From JAUIET01 sp964352475 (GTDB lineage: Bacteria; Pseudomonadota; Gammaproteobacteria; Pseudomonadales; JAUIET01), in the NCBI GenBank assembly GCA_964352475.1, contig CAYGSL010000017.1, positions 16,819 to 80,818 on the forward strand: 64,000 nucleotides of DNA, read 5' to 3'. The position numbers were made by a program, and so were the translations under genes. How positions within the stretch are numbered: the stretch's first letter is position 1; each line of letters opens with the position of its first letter. Shown piece by piece: positions 1 through 9,364 of the stretch. The notes below the pieces were generated by a model. The model saw nothing but the letters and a program-made list of their open reading frames with translations, searched no databases and had not been told where the DNA came from.

Positions 1-2163
1 CGCTCGGACCTGCTGTACGCCTTGCTGAACGGTGATGAAGCGGCACTTACTGCTGAGTGGTATGACCCACAGCCAGACAATGTGAAAGAACTGGTGAACG
101 GCTATGTGGCTGGCTACAACCGTTACTTTCGAGATACCGGGGCCAACAACCTCAGTGAAGGCGACGAAGGCTGTCGTGGCGAAAATTGGGTCAGGGAAAT
201 TACTGTAACCGACCTGATGAAATTCCTTAAAAAGCTGTCTCTACAAGGCAGCACGGATAACGGCACCATCCGCCGTATTATCACTGATGTGCAGGCACCT
301 ACATCCACCGCAACGTCACAGATCCAGGCAGTGCGCCCGCAGCTGGAGCCAATGTTTACCGACATGCACGACCCTTCGGCTGCCGGCAGTAATGCAATCG
401 CCGTGGGCAGTGATTACAGCCAAACCGGTGCCGGGCTTTTGCTTGGCAACCCACATCAGCCCTGGCAAGGCACAGGCCAGTTCTATCTGCTGCACCTGAC
501 CATTCCCGGTGAGTACGACGCTATGGGCGCCTCACTGCACGGCATTCCCGTGGTAACCATTGGTTTTAACAAAGACATTGCCTGGACCCACACAGTGAGC
601 TTTGCCAACCGCTTGACCTTATACGAGCTGCAGCTAAACCCTGACAACCCCATGCAGTACCTATACGATGGCGAAATGCGCGACATCACTGCAGAGACGG
701 TGAACATCGAGCGATTGAATCCTGACGGCAGCATGAGCACCGTTAGCCAAACCTTCTACAGCTCCCATTTTGGGCTGCTGGTTGATCTCAGCAGTCAAAA
801 TGCGTTGATTGGAGGCTGGCCAATTGGCTTGTCAGGCACAGTGTTTACGGTGAGAGACGCTAACCTGGACAACAACATGGGCTTGTCGCAATGGATTCAA
901 GCAGGCCAAGCCAGCTCCATGGCCGAGTTTCAAACTGCCCTGCAGGGCATTGCATTTCCCTGGGTGCACACACTGGCCGCAGACCGCAATGGCGATGCCT
1001 TCTACGGCGACATCTCCAGCATCCCCCATGTAGACCAGGCCAAGCTGGATGATTGCGTGATTGGGCCCTTGGCACCGGTGGTAACCGCCGTAACTAACAG
1101 TTTGATTATTGCCCTGGATGGTACGCGCAGCGCCTGCGAATGGGGCACAGACAGCGATACTCCAGAAGGTCGCAACGTATTCGGCTACAGCTCGCTGCCA
1201 AAAATCTTGACCACTGAATACGTTGCCAACAGCAATAACAGCTATTGGTTGAGTAAAGCCGATGAGCCCATCACCGGTTTGCCGATAATCATGGGTGCAC
1301 TGGGTGGAGAAAATGAGCAACAATTTTTGCGCACTCGCATTACCCACCAAATGGTAGCGGAGCGAATGGCAGGCACCGACGGCATTAGTATGAGTCCAGG
1401 TTTTAACCTGGATAACTTGAAAACACTGATGTATTCGAACCGGGTACTCGGTGCAGAGATCGCATTGGATGACGTATTGGCGGCCTGCCCTTTCGCAGGT
1501 GCCGGATTGGCTGCTGACGTGCTCACCAGAGCGAATCAAGCATGCACCATTCTGAGCAGTTGGAACCGACGAACCGACATCGACAGTGCTGGTGCCCAGG
1601 TATTCACCGAATTCTGGCGCGAGCTGAAACGTGATTTTGATCCCGCTGGCAGTCTGGAAATTGAAAACCAGCAATTATGGACCATCAATTTCGACGCAAA
1701 CGACCCTATCAATACCCCATCCGGGTTCGATCTTGCGCAAAGCGATAACTACCAGCGAATCGCCACCGCTCTGAGCGCTGGAATAAGCAATCTTGAACAG
1801 GCGAACGTCGATCCAAGCGCGCCGTTCGGCGAAGCGCAATTTGCGCAACGCAATAACGACAGAATTCCTATTCATGGCGGCCTGGACGATATGGGTGTGT
1901 TCGGCGTTATTAAAGGCGGACTGAGTGACGGCGGATATCAAAGCATCAATGGTGGTAACTCCTATATCCAGGCGGTGACATGGGACGATACCGAATGCCC
2001 GCTGGCAGAAGGTGTTCTTGTTCCATCTCAGTCAAACGATCCCGCATCAGCTCATTTCAGTGATCAAACCCAGCTGTACAGCGACAAGCAATGGATAGTC
2101 TTTCCATTCTGCGCTGACGCAGTTGAAGCGCAACTGCTGAGCACCACCGAACTGGAGGAATAA
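1..2163 (+). CDS. Penicillin acylase family hydrolase, 5'-truncated by window edge
   Basis: N-terminal-nucleophile amidase of the penicillin acylase/acyl-homoserine-lactone acylase (PvdQ/QuiP-like) group, which cleaves amide-linked acyl chains, usually in the periplasm. The reading frame is open to base 1, so the signal peptide and first part of the alpha chain lie outside; a TTG at 22 is only the first in-window start-like codon. The diagnostic motif is GSNAIAVG, with the Ser codon at 388-390 as the predicted autoprocessing site and beta-chain nucleophile. It is followed by LLLGNPHQP and the GFNKDIAWTHT region expected just downstream. The large beta chain continues to the TAA at 2161. The next gene starts 4 bases later, suggesting one transcript. 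The substrate (lactone signal, beta-lactam or other amide) cannot be told from sequence. Confidence 0.85.
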   Translation, partial: RSDLLYALLNGDEAALTAEWYDPQPDNVKELVNGYVAGYNRYFRDTGANNLSEGDEGCRGENWVREITVTDLMKFLKKLSLQGSTDNGTIRRIITDVQAPTSTATSQIQAVRPQLEPMFTDMHDPSAAGSNAIAVGSDYSQTGAGLLLGNPHQPWQGTGQFYLLHLTIPGEYDAMGASLHGIPVVTIGFNKDIAWTHTVSFANRLTLYELQLNPDNPMQYLYDGEMRDITAETVNIERLNPDGSMSTVSQTFYSSHFGLLVDLSSQNALIGGWPIGLSGTVFTVRDANLDNNMGLSQWIQAGQASSMAEFQTALQGIAFPWVHTLAADRNGDAFYGDISSIPHVDQAKLDDCVIGPLAPVVTAVTNSLIIALDGTRSACEWGTDSDTPEGRNVFGYSSLPKILTTEYVANSNNSYWLSKADEPITGLPIIMGALGGENEQQFLRTRITHQMVAERMAGTDGISMSPGFNLDNLKTLMYSNRVLGAEIALDDVLAACPFAGAGLAADVLTRANQACTILSSWNRRTDIDSAGAQVFTEFWRELKRDFDPAGSLEIENQQLWTINFDANDPINTPSGFDLAQSDNYQRIATALSAGISNLEQANVDPSAPFGEAQFAQRNNDRIPIHGGLDDMGVFGVIKGGLSDGGYQSINGGNSYIQAVTWDDTECPLAEGVLVPSQSNDPASAHFSDQTQLYSDKQWIVFPFCADAVEAQLLSTTELEE

Positions 2164-2167
2164 CACC

Positions 2168-3292
2168 ATGCTATCGAAACTGGATGACTACCCTATTCAC
2201 CAAACGTCGGAGCCTATAGCGCAAACAGCTTCGTCCGACCGATTCGTATACGATCGCTACTGGTATAACGGTCACGCGAAGGATGGTGAATATTATTTTG
2301 GCGTAGGGCTTTGCCGCTACGCGAACCTGGGTATTCTCGATTGTGGCTTTAGTCTGGTGATAGATGGCAAACAGTACGCGTTTCATGGTTCAAGGCGTGC
2401 TCCGGATGAACCCAGTTGCTTGCAAATTGGCCCATTTCATATGCAGATCGTCGAACCTATGGGCCAGCACCACCTGGTCATAGGCCCCAACGAAACAGGC
2501 ATTGAATGCGACTTACGATTTACCCCGCGTACTTCCTGTATTGAAGAAGGCCATCAAAATTTGCGCAATGCCAGGCACGTGGTTATGCAAGCCACGCGCT
2601 TGGACCAGTTTGGTTTTTGGCACGGTACAATTAAATACGATGGCAAGGAGCTTAAGGTAGACCAACGTAATACCTACGGACTGAAAGATCGTTCCTGGGG
2701 GATTCGCCCGGTTGGTGACGCGTATACAGGTGGCGCGCCTTTAGATGAATATCAGGCCGTGCATTTTATGTGGGCACCCTTGCATTGGGAAGATCAATGC
2801 ACACTTGCAGGCTGGTTTGAAGATGGTAACGGCTATCAGTGGCACACCGACCAGGCAATCTTGCCGGCCTATTCGAATGCACGCGATGTGCCTGGCGTGG
2901 TAGACCCAGACGGCAAAATCTGGCAAGGCATTGTGAACTACAACATCACTAACCATCCCGGTACGCGGCAGGCAAAACATGCCTCGCTAACAATGCAAGA
3001 CCGTTCTGGCGAAAGTTTGGAGATAAGCCTGGAACCTTTGCTCCTGTACCGAATGAAAGGCATTGGCTATCAACACCCTGAATGGGGTCACGGTAAGTAC
3101 AAAGGCGAACTCGCGATAGGCGGCGAGAGTTGGAACATTGATGACCTTGACCCCTTGGCGCTGGAAAATATTCATATACAGCAGGTTGTTCGAGCGCGTT
3201 GCGGTGACAAGGTCGGTTGCGGCGTACTTGAGCAAATGCACATTGGGCCACATGCAGCGCTTGGGTTTAAAGATTGGTTTGACGGCGCCTGA
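2168..3292 (+). CDS. Uncharacterised protein, paralogue of the gene at 22.1-23.2 kb
   Basis: This 374-residue protein has no signal peptide or obvious membrane segment. It matches no family I can name with certainty; it resembles proteins annotated DUF7064/DUF7065 or tocopherol-cyclase/lipocalin-like. It shares a clear architecture with the minus-strand gene at 22065-23183: an N-terminal FVYDRYWYNGH (there NFYDRYYFNVH), a following 'YANLGILD' stretch (there YPNLGVID), and a central DRSWGIRPV (there DHSWGVRPN). The rich content of Trp, His and Gly in alternating short strands suggests a beta-sandwich or barrel. It starts 4 bases after the acylase stop and ends 3 bases from a convergent outer-membrane gene. 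Its position and paralogy suggest a role in metabolising a hydrophobic compound, which is inference only. Confidence 0.7.
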   Translation: MLSKLDDYPIHQTSEPIAQTASSDRFVYDRYWYNGHAKDGEYYFGVGLCRYANLGILDCGFSLVIDGKQYAFHGSRRAPDEPSCLQIGPFHMQIVEPMGQHHLVIGPNETGIECDLRFTPRTSCIEEGHQNLRNARHVVMQATRLDQFGFWHGTIKYDGKELKVDQRNTYGLKDRSWGIRPVGDAYTGGAPLDEYQAVHFMWAPLHWEDQCTLAGWFEDGNGYQWHTDQAILPAYSNARDVPGVVDPDGKIWQGIVNYNITNHPGTRQAKHASLTMQDRSGESLEISLEPLLLYRMKGIGYQHPEWGHGKYKGELAIGGESWNIDDLDPLALENIHIQQVVRARCGDKVGCGVLEQMHIGPHAALGFKDWFDGA

Positions 3293-3295
3293 GGG

Positions 3296-4528
3296 TTAAA
3301 AATGATAGGTCAAATCCAGTTGCAAAACATCGTCATCACGTACGCTTGCAAATGGATGATCGTCATCAATGGATGAAAATAACCTGGCCTCAATGCTGAT
3401 CACCCAATTGTCGCTAAGGCGACGACTGCCTTCCACTATACAAAAGTTCGCAGCACTGTCCATATCCAGAGAGCAACCTGCCAGCAATTCGGAACTCTGG
3501 ACATCATTGAATGCAAACCGCCCTGCCAGAAACACATCGTTGTCTGGTCCGCTAACACTAATTGGCTGTGTTGGCGACATTGCGAGCTCGGCGTTTCGAT
3601 CGTCATATAGATACTCTACCAAAACTCCTATGTCGGCATCGCCGCCGAACACCGAATAAAACGAGTATTCGAAACCAAAAGTGCTGGCAAAAAATTCATT
3701 ACCCTGGCCCGATCGATGAATGCCTTCAAACTTCCAAAGCCAGGCGCCAAGCGTTGCCTGCACGTCAATGCCCACTTGATCAATTTGCTCATACAACGGC
3801 CTTAGGCGAATTGGCGCATCAACGGCTTCGATTGGATTCTGGAAATCAGACCACAACAACAAACGCGGTTCGCGGCTGGTGCCTCTGAAATACGACAAAC
3901 CCACATCCCAGTCTCCGAATACTTGCGACCAGCGGAATGCGAGATCGGTATGCAGCTGCTCAGCAGAAGATTCATAAATTGCATCGTCCGCGGCAATTGG
4001 AATTCCCGAAAAACGCCCTTTCGGCCCAGGAAACGTTCGCTCTCTAAAACCCGGCAACAAATAGGCGTCCACAGTGCCCCAATCGCGAATGAGGCGAAGC
4101 ATTGCCATCGGCTGGCCCAGCTTGTCCTCGCCGTCCAGGTTTTCAACGGCGTCAGTTTGATTGATAACATCAACCAAATGTTGTGACTCGGTAACGCCCC
4201 AAAACACGGTGCTTAGACCTAGCTTAAACTCCCAATCATCCGCTGCCCGTCGCCATACAAGCTCGCGTATATCCGCATGAGTGCGTTCGGGGTCATGCTG
4301 ATCAACGCGCACGAACGGCTCGAAGATCAACGAATCTCTGCGCTCATTCCATTCCGTGTAGTACTCAGGCAATAGGTAGCCGGACGCGCTAAAGCCATTA
4401 AACTGCTGGCTAAATTGCGGGGACTGCAGAAAGTAGCGCGCTTCCACTCCGGCTTCGCCTGTCCATTCGTTCGCTAGCGAAGAGTTGGGCAAAAACAGAC
4501 CAATGGCCAGGCAATATGCGAGCTTCAC
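3296..4528 (-). CDS. Outer-membrane beta-barrel protein (porin-like)
   Basis: Predicted outer-membrane barrel. The chosen GTG start at 4528 puts a typical signal peptide at the N-terminus (VKLAYCLAIGLFLPNSSLA, cleavage before NEW). The frame stays open upstream to 4612, but that extension has no signal-like organisation and would run into the divergent MAPEG promoter region. The mature protein has alternating amphipathic strands rich in Trp, Tyr and acidic turns, and ends in DLTYHF, the terminal-Phe signal recognised by the BAM machinery. The WEFKLGLSTVFWGVTESQHL segment is reminiscent of alginate-export or DUF1302-like barrels, but the exact family is not certain. It may import or export the substrates handled by the neighbouring catabolic genes. 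Confidence 0.7.
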   Translation of the reverse strand: MKLAYCLAIGLFLPNSSLANEWTGEAGVEARYFLQSPQFSQQFNGFSASGYLLPEYYTEWNERRDSLIFEPFVRVDQHDPERTHADIRELVWRRAADDWEFKLGLSTVFWGVTESQHLVDVINQTDAVENLDGEDKLGQPMAMLRLIRDWGTVDAYLLPGFRERTFPGPKGRFSGIPIAADDAIYESSAEQLHTDLAFRWSQVFGDWDVGLSYFRGTSREPRLLLWSDFQNPIEAVDAPIRLRPLYEQIDQVGIDVQATLGAWLWKFEGIHRSGQGNEFFASTFGFEYSFYSVFGGDADIGVLVEYLYDDRNAELAMSPTQPISVSGPDNDVFLAGRFAFNDVQSSELLAGCSLDMDSAANFCIVEGSRRLSDNWVISIEARLFSSIDDDHPFASVRDDDVLQLDLTYHF

Positions 4529-4603
4529 GGCCTTATCATTCACAGAAAGCCACCAAAATGGTAATATGCACAACAAATAATAAGCTGAGGAGTCACCAAC
4601 ACC

Positions 4604-5017
4604 GTGCAACAAACAGCCATATTTACCCCGTTTCTCGGCATGTTGTTATTAACGTTTCTGGTCTGGGTGTACATGTATGTCAAACGCCTTGCCTACCTTA
4701 CCAGCGAAAACATTGATGCCCAGGAGCTGAGCACACCAGACAAGCTGGTTAAGATCATTCCTGAGCATGTTAATAACCCCGCGAACAACCTGAAAAATCT
4801 CTTCGAACTGCCCGTGTTGTTTTACGCGATTTGCTTGTATTTGTACGTTACCCAACAAGTAGATACAGGTTATTTATACGCCGCTTATGTGTTTTTCGTG
4901 TTTCGCGCTATTCACAGCATAGTGCAATGCACGTTCAACAAAGTAATGGTTCGCTTCAGCGTGTATTCAATTTCTGCGATTGCACTTTGGTTTATGGTAC
5001 TTCGCGCTGCGATCTAA
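4604..5017 (+). CDS. MAPEG family membrane protein
   Basis: Small integral membrane protein of 137 residues with about four hydrophobic helices, matching the MAPEG family (microsomal glutathione transferase/eicosanoid enzymes and their uncharacterised bacterial relatives). Family-like features are the NNPANNLKNLFELPVLFYA segment in the first loop/helix 2 region and FRAIHSIVQCTFN in helix 3. The GTG start at 4604 has GAGGAG upstream at 4587-4592. It is divergent from the barrel gene, with a shared intergenic region of 75 bases. In bacteria this subfamily mostly lacks an assigned reaction; glutathione-dependent detoxification would fit the glutathione formaldehyde genes next door, but that is guilt by association. 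Confidence 0.85.
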   Translation: MQQTAIFTPFLGMLLLTFLVWVYMYVKRLAYLTSENIDAQELSTPDKLVKIIPEHVNNPANNLKNLFELPVLFYAICLYLYVTQQVDTGYLYAAYVFFVFRAIHSIVQCTFNKVMVRFSVYSISAIALWFMVLRAAI

Positions 5018-5038
5018 AACCTTGCTTTAGTACCTGAC

Positions 5039-5899
5039 TCATAGCTCCACATCAGCAACACCCAGGTGTTGCGCGTGAAATTGCATGTGCTGCTGAATAA
5101 AACTGGCGATGAAAAAATAGCTGTGGTCATAACCAGGCTGCATGCGGATACGCATCGGGTAGTCACTTTGCTGCGACGCAGCAACAAGCATCGGCGTATT
5201 TAACTGCTCTTCCAGAAAATTATCGGCGTCTCCCTGATCTACCAGTACAGGTAAGCGGTCCTCAGCCCGGGCCTTAGCCACCAACTCCACTGCGTCATAT
5301 TCTTGCCAACTGTCTCTGTCATTACCAATGTAATTGCCCAGCGCTTTCTCACCCCATGGGCAATTGATAGGCGAGCAAATTGGGGAAAAAGCAGAAACTG
5401 ATTGATATTGCGCTGGGTTTTTTAGCGCAATAGTCAGCGCGCCATGGCCGCCCATGGAATGACCTGAGATTGCGCAGCGGCCATGGTCCAGCCCCATGTC
5501 GCCAGACAACAGTGCAGGCAATTCCTCCCGCACATAATCGTACATTTGATAATGTTCTTTCCACGGAGACTGGGTAGCGTTCACATAGAAGCCCGCACCG
5601 AGACCGAAGTCATACGCTGCCTCCGAATCGTCCGCAACACCTTCGCCGCGTGGACTGGTATCCGGACAAACAATTGCTATACCATAGCGCGCAGCAAATT
5701 GTTGCGCACCCGCCTTCTGCACAAAATTCTCGTCTGTGCAGGTAAGCCCTGACAGCCAATAAAGCACCGGAACGCTTCCTTCTTTGATTTGCGGTGGCAG
5801 ATACACCGCAAATTGCATATCGCAATTCAAGCTATGTGAGTAGTGTTGATAGCGACGTTGTTCGCCGTCAAACATTTTGTTCGTTGAGATCTGCTCCAT
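5039..5899 (-). CDS. fghA: S-formylglutathione hydrolase
   Basis: Esterase-D-type alpha/beta hydrolase that splits S-formylglutathione to formate and glutathione, the second step of glutathione-dependent formaldehyde detoxification in the cytoplasm. The 286-residue length is normal. Visible signatures are VLYWLSGLTCTDENF near the N-terminus, the nucleophile elbow GHSMGGHGAL, the acid-containing region DQGDADNFLEEQL and the C-terminal GYDHSYFF, which carries the catalytic His. The ATG overlaps the stop of the upstream dehydrogenase by one base (TGATG), a translationally coupled pair. Together they let the cell burn formaldehyde, which the methanethiol oxidase and Rieske demethylase genes elsewhere in the window would produce. 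Confidence 0.95.
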   Translation of the reverse strand: MEQISTNKMFDGEQRRYQHYSHSLNCDMQFAVYLPPQIKEGSVPVLYWLSGLTCTDENFVQKAGAQQFAARYGIAIVCPDTSPRGEGVADDSEAAYDFGLGAGFYVNATQSPWKEHYQMYDYVREELPALLSGDMGLDHGRCAISGHSMGGHGALTIALKNPAQYQSVSAFSPICSPINCPWGEKALGNYIGNDRDSWQEYDAVELVAKARAEDRLPVLVDQGDADNFLEEQLNTPMLVAASQQSDYPMRIRMQPGYDHSYFFIASFIQQHMQFHAQHLGVADVEL

Positions 5900-7008
5900 C
5901 AGTCGTACATCACTACTGATCGAATACTCTCACCAGAATGCATCAGATCAAATGCGGAATTGATCTCGCTTAACGGCATGGTGTGCGTAATCAGGTCATC
6001 AATATTTATTTTTCCTTCCATGTACCAGTCGACAATCGTTGGTACGTCGGTTCGGCCCCGTGCACCGCCGAATGCCGTACCGCGCCATGACCTGCCGGTC
6101 ACCAGTTGAAACGGTCGGGTTGCAATTTCCTGACCGGCACCGGCAACACCAATGATGCAGCTCTCACCCCAGCCTTTGTGACAACACTCAAGCGCCTGGC
6201 GCATGGTATTCACGTTACCTATGCACTCAAAGCTGTAATCAACACCACCATCCGTCATGTCCACCAACTCGGCCACTACGTCATCATGATCCTTGGCGTT
6301 AACAAAATCGGTCATACCAAACTTTTTAGCCAACTCCACTTTGGAAGGATTAATATCAACACCAATAATTCGCCGTGCTCCTACCAATTGAGCGCCCTGA
6401 ATCACATTCAAGCCAATACCGCCCAGGCCAAAAACTGCAACCGTGCTACCTGGCTCTACTTTCATTGTGAATGCCACAGCACCTATGCCGGTGGTTACAC
6501 CGCAGCCTATGTAACAAATCTTGTCGAACGGTGCATCACTGCGAACTTTGGCCAGCGCTATTTCAGGCATAACCGTGTAATTGGAAAACGTTGAGCAGCC
6601 CATGTAATGAAATACCGGCTTACCATCTACGGTGAAGCGACTGGAGCCATCTGGCATCACACCTTGGCCTTGAGTACTGCGAATTGCCTGGCACAGGTTG
6701 GTTTTTGGATGCAAACAGAAATCACACTCGCGACATTCAGGTGTATACAACGGGATGACGTGATCACCCGGTTTAAGGGAAGTAACACCAGCGCCAACCT
6801 CTTGCACTATGCCAGCCCCTTCATGGCCGAGAATTGCCGGGAAAATTCCTTCAGGATCATCGCCAGAAAGTGTAAAGGCATCGGTGTGGCATACGCCCGT
6901 GGCCTTTATTTCAACCAGCACCTCGCCAGCTCTTGGCCCATCAAGCTCGGCATCAACAATCTCAAGTGGTTTGCCGGCCTCAAATGCAACAGCAGCTTTG
7001 GTTCTCAT
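5899..7008 (-). CDS. frmA: S-(hydroxymethyl)glutathione dehydrogenase (class III alcohol dehydrogenase)
   Basis: Zinc-dependent medium-chain dehydrogenase that oxidises S-(hydroxymethyl)glutathione to S-formylglutathione with NAD+. The 369-residue length is exact for the family. Seen in order: catalytic zinc ligands in GVCHTDAFTLSG and GHEGAG, the four structural-zinc cysteines in CRECDFCLHPKTNLC, the MGCSTFSNYTV segment typical of class III enzymes, and the Rossmann motif GLGGIGLNVIQGA. The start at 7008 is supported by GGGAGAA upstream. It is the first gene of a two-gene operon with the S-formylglutathione hydrolase. Confidence 0.97.
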   Translation of the reverse strand: MRTKAAVAFEAGKPLEIVDAELDGPRAGEVLVEIKATGVCHTDAFTLSGDDPEGIFPAILGHEGAGIVQEVGAGVTSLKPGDHVIPLYTPECRECDFCLHPKTNLCQAIRSTQGQGVMPDGSSRFTVDGKPVFHYMGCSTFSNYTVMPEIALAKVRSDAPFDKICYIGCGVTTGIGAVAFTMKVEPGSTVAVFGLGGIGLNVIQGAQLVGARRIIGVDINPSKVELAKKFGMTDFVNAKDHDDVVAELVDMTDGGVDYSFECIGNVNTMRQALECCHKGWGESCIIGVAGAGQEIATRPFQLVTGRSWRGTAFGGARGRTDVPTIVDWYMEGKINIDDLITHTMPLSEINSAFDLMHSGESIRSVVMYD

Positions 7009-7036
7009 GGTGTTCTCCCATTCATTATTAGTGTGG

Positions 7037-7531
7037 TTATGTTAACGAGTCGGACTCGGCATTATCAACTCGAAACTGCTCAGGGTCGAGATACAGCAAA
7101 CGGAACTCCAGTTGCCCCGGAGCCGTGGCCGCCCAACCCAAAATTAGCGCATTCACTTGATTCTCAGAAGAATGCAGGACAGGCATTTTGAAAACAGAGG
7201 TTACCCCACCCTGCTCGGCCAGCACCTCCAGCGGTTCATCATTTTCCAATGCCGTAGCGAAGCGCTTAAGCAACAAGCGGAGTTGCTCTCGAAAATGTGA
7301 AAAGCTGATTTTCCCGCAGTATTCATCGCAGTTCATTGACAGAAAAACGTCGATCGTCGACTTGTCGTCCATCACCACGCGCGAAAGTCCAACACGTTTG
7401 CTGTCACAGAGTTCCAGGAAACTGCGTTTGGCGTCTGTGCGATTGGCTTCAAAGAACGCCTTGGCGAGCAAATTAGCGCCCATAATCATGAAGTTCTTGT
7501 TGGGTATGGAATGCTCTTCGGTACCGCTCAT
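7037..7531 (-). CDS. Conserved-looking hypothetical protein
   Basis: I do not recognise this protein of about 164 residues. The start is placed at the ATG at 7531 (MSGTEEHSIPNK); a longer reading from 7579 adds a poor-quality N-terminus. It has no signal peptide or membrane helix. Predicted features are an alpha-rich N-terminal half (MGANLLAKAFFEANRTDAKRS), a central FSHFREQLRLLLKRFATALE helix and a C-terminal beta-like region. It lies 28 bases upstream of frmA on the same strand and could be cotranscribed with it, so a stress or regulatory link to formaldehyde is possible but unsupported. Confidence 0.55.
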   Translation of the reverse strand: MSGTEEHSIPNKNFMIMGANLLAKAFFEANRTDAKRSFLELCDSKRVGLSRVVMDDKSTIDVFLSMNCDEYCGKISFSHFREQLRLLLKRFATALENDEPLEVLAEQGGVTSVFKMPVLHSSENQVNALILGWAATAPGQLEFRLLYLDPEQFRVDNAESDSLT

Positions 7532-7788
7532 TAAGGTGCTGCCGTTCAGGAAATGGGCGATTATACCCGCAGAATGCAAATTGTTCAGCGACTATTCAGT
7601 GATGCTGTACCAGACTGTTCCACAACCGCAAAAGCAGGGTCAGGAATGTGATGCAGTTGACATACGCAGCCGATACCGTCGAGTCGGCTAACAGCTTCCA
7701 TATTGCTGGCTACAATGTAATCATGGGCAAGTGGCTGGCTGCAATTCGGTCCGGCCAGCCCGGTTATTCAGTTCATTGAGAGTATGCA

Positions 7789-9345
7789 GTGATACGACCC
7801 ATCTTAAGTAGAAAGTTATTCGCACTTGGCCTGGTCGCAGGTTTGAGCTCATGTGGCGGCAGTGGTGGTGGCGGTACAACTCAGCCTCCTGTCACAGGCG
7901 ATCAATTCCAACCTGGCGTATTTGAGGCTTCTTCAGCTTTTTTTAACCAATGCGCAAGCCCGGTACCTGCAGGTCAAAACACCCAGACCAATGCTGCCTA
8001 TGGCAGCGGCAGCACCACAGCCCAGAATAATTGGCTACGTTCATGGAGTAATGAGTTATACCTCTGGTACGACGAGATTGAGGACCAAAACCCTGCGAAT
8101 TTCACTACCGAAGAGTACTTCGAGCTGATGAAGACTGACGCGCTTACGGCCAGCGGTAATCCTCGCGATCAGTTTCACTTTTCAATCCCGACGCCGGAAT
8201 GGTTAGAGTCGTCAGAGTCTGGTGTTGTTGCAGGTTATGGCGCTCAATTTGCGTTACTTTCAACAACACCGCCCAGAGAAGCGGCCATAGCGTATGTTGA
8301 ACCAGGCACTCCGGCAGCAGCTGCCGGCCTGGCTCGCGGCGCGAGAATTCTAAGCGTAGACGGCGTTGATCTCATTAACAGCAACGACACTGATACACTC
8401 AATGGCGGTTTGTTTCCTACCTCTAATGGAGAAACACACACCTTTGAGGTGCAAGATTTGGGCTCAGGCACTACTCGCTCGGTAATGCTTACCTCAGCTG
8501 AAATCACTACCACACCGGTTCAAAATGTGTCGGTTATCAATACCGGCACAGGGCCGGTCGGATACCTTACCTTCAACGATCATATTCGTCCTGCGGAAGA
8601 TCAGCTGATTGCAGCAATCAATCAACTGGCAGCCGCGAATATAACTGACCTTGTGCTGGATGTGCGCTATAACGGTGGTGGCTTCCTGTTCATTGCCAGT
8701 CAATTGGCGTATATGATCGCCGGTAACGCCGCGACCAGTGGGCGCGCTTTTGAAAACCTCTCGTTTAACGACAAACACCCCGATACCGACCCGGTCACCG
8801 GCGACCCGCTTGAACCTATTCCGTTTTACAACATCTCAACAAATGATGCGTCACTCCCTAGTCTGAATTTACCAAGAGTGTTTGTTTTGACCGGCAGTTC
8901 AACTTGTTCAGCAAGCGAGTCCATTATTAATGGCCTCGAAGGTGTTGGCGTTCAAGTCATTCAAATTGGCAGCACCACCTGCGGCAAACCTTACGGTTTT
9001 TACCCCACTGATAACTGCGCGACCACTTACTTCAGTATTCAGTTTCGCGGTGAAAATAATGCCGGCTTTGGCGATTATCCTGATGGCTTTTCCCCGCAGA
9101 ATGCCACCGAGGCAGGCAGCGTGAGCTTACCCGGGTGCGCTGTAGGTGATGACTTCAATGCAGAACTTGGTGATGCGGCCGAAGCTCGGCTTGCCGCCGC
9201 TTTGGAATACAGAAGCAGTGGTTCCTGCCCAACCGCCAGTGCGGTCAGCGATGGTTCTTCGCCAGCGCGAGCCGGCGCCACATTGCAAGGCCCAATGAAC
9301 GTGAAGACACCAAAGCCAGCATGGCTTGAAAACCGCCTGATGTAA
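7789..9345 (+). CDS. S41 family peptidase lipoprotein with PDZ domain
   Basis: C-terminal-processing-type serine protease anchored as a lipoprotein. The N-terminus has a hydrophobic stretch ending in a lipobox (GLSSC) followed by a Gly-rich linker (GGSGGGG), so acylation at the Cys and export to the periplasmic side are expected. A PDZ-like region (AAIAYVEPGTPAAAAGLARG) lies around residues 165-195. The S41 core follows, with the catalytic Ser in TCSASESIINGLEG and the Lys in TCGKPYGF, as in Tsp-type Ser-Lys dyads. The start is the GTG at 7789. It stands alone, converging on the LLM oxidoreductase 19 bases away. The substrate is unknown; family members degrade misfolded or C-terminally tagged envelope proteins. 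Confidence 0.88.
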   Translation: MIRPILSRKLFALGLVAGLSSCGGSGGGGTTQPPVTGDQFQPGVFEASSAFFNQCASPVPAGQNTQTNAAYGSGSTTAQNNWLRSWSNELYLWYDEIEDQNPANFTTEEYFELMKTDALTASGNPRDQFHFSIPTPEWLESSESGVVAGYGAQFALLSTTPPREAAIAYVEPGTPAAAAGLARGARILSVDGVDLINSNDTDTLNGGLFPTSNGETHTFEVQDLGSGTTRSVMLTSAEITTTPVQNVSVINTGTGPVGYLTFNDHIRPAEDQLIAAINQLAAANITDLVLDVRYNGGGFLFIASQLAYMIAGNAATSGRAFENLSFNDKHPDTDPVTGDPLEPIPFYNISTNDASLPSLNLPRVFVLTGSSTCSASESIINGLEGVGVQVIQIGSTTCGKPYGFYPTDNCATTYFSIQFRGENNAGFGDYPDGFSPQNATEAGSVSLPGCAVGDDFNAELGDAAEARLAAALEYRSSGSCPTASAVSDGSSPARAGATLQGPMNVKTPKPAWLENRLM

Positions 9346-9364
9346 GCTGTCCGCTGCGCATGAC

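Noticed and set aside
832..1674. 280-codon open frame on the minus strand opposite the acylase gene
   Set aside because: It lies entirely inside a gene with clear family motifs on the other strand, and its translation shows no domain.
1..2163. Naming the acylase pvdQ or quiP
   Set aside because: The 5' end is missing, and substrate specificity cannot be read from the available part.
6106..7191. Two long plus-strand frames opposite frmA
   Set aside because: The frmA reading is complete with all zinc and cofactor motifs; the opposite frames show none.
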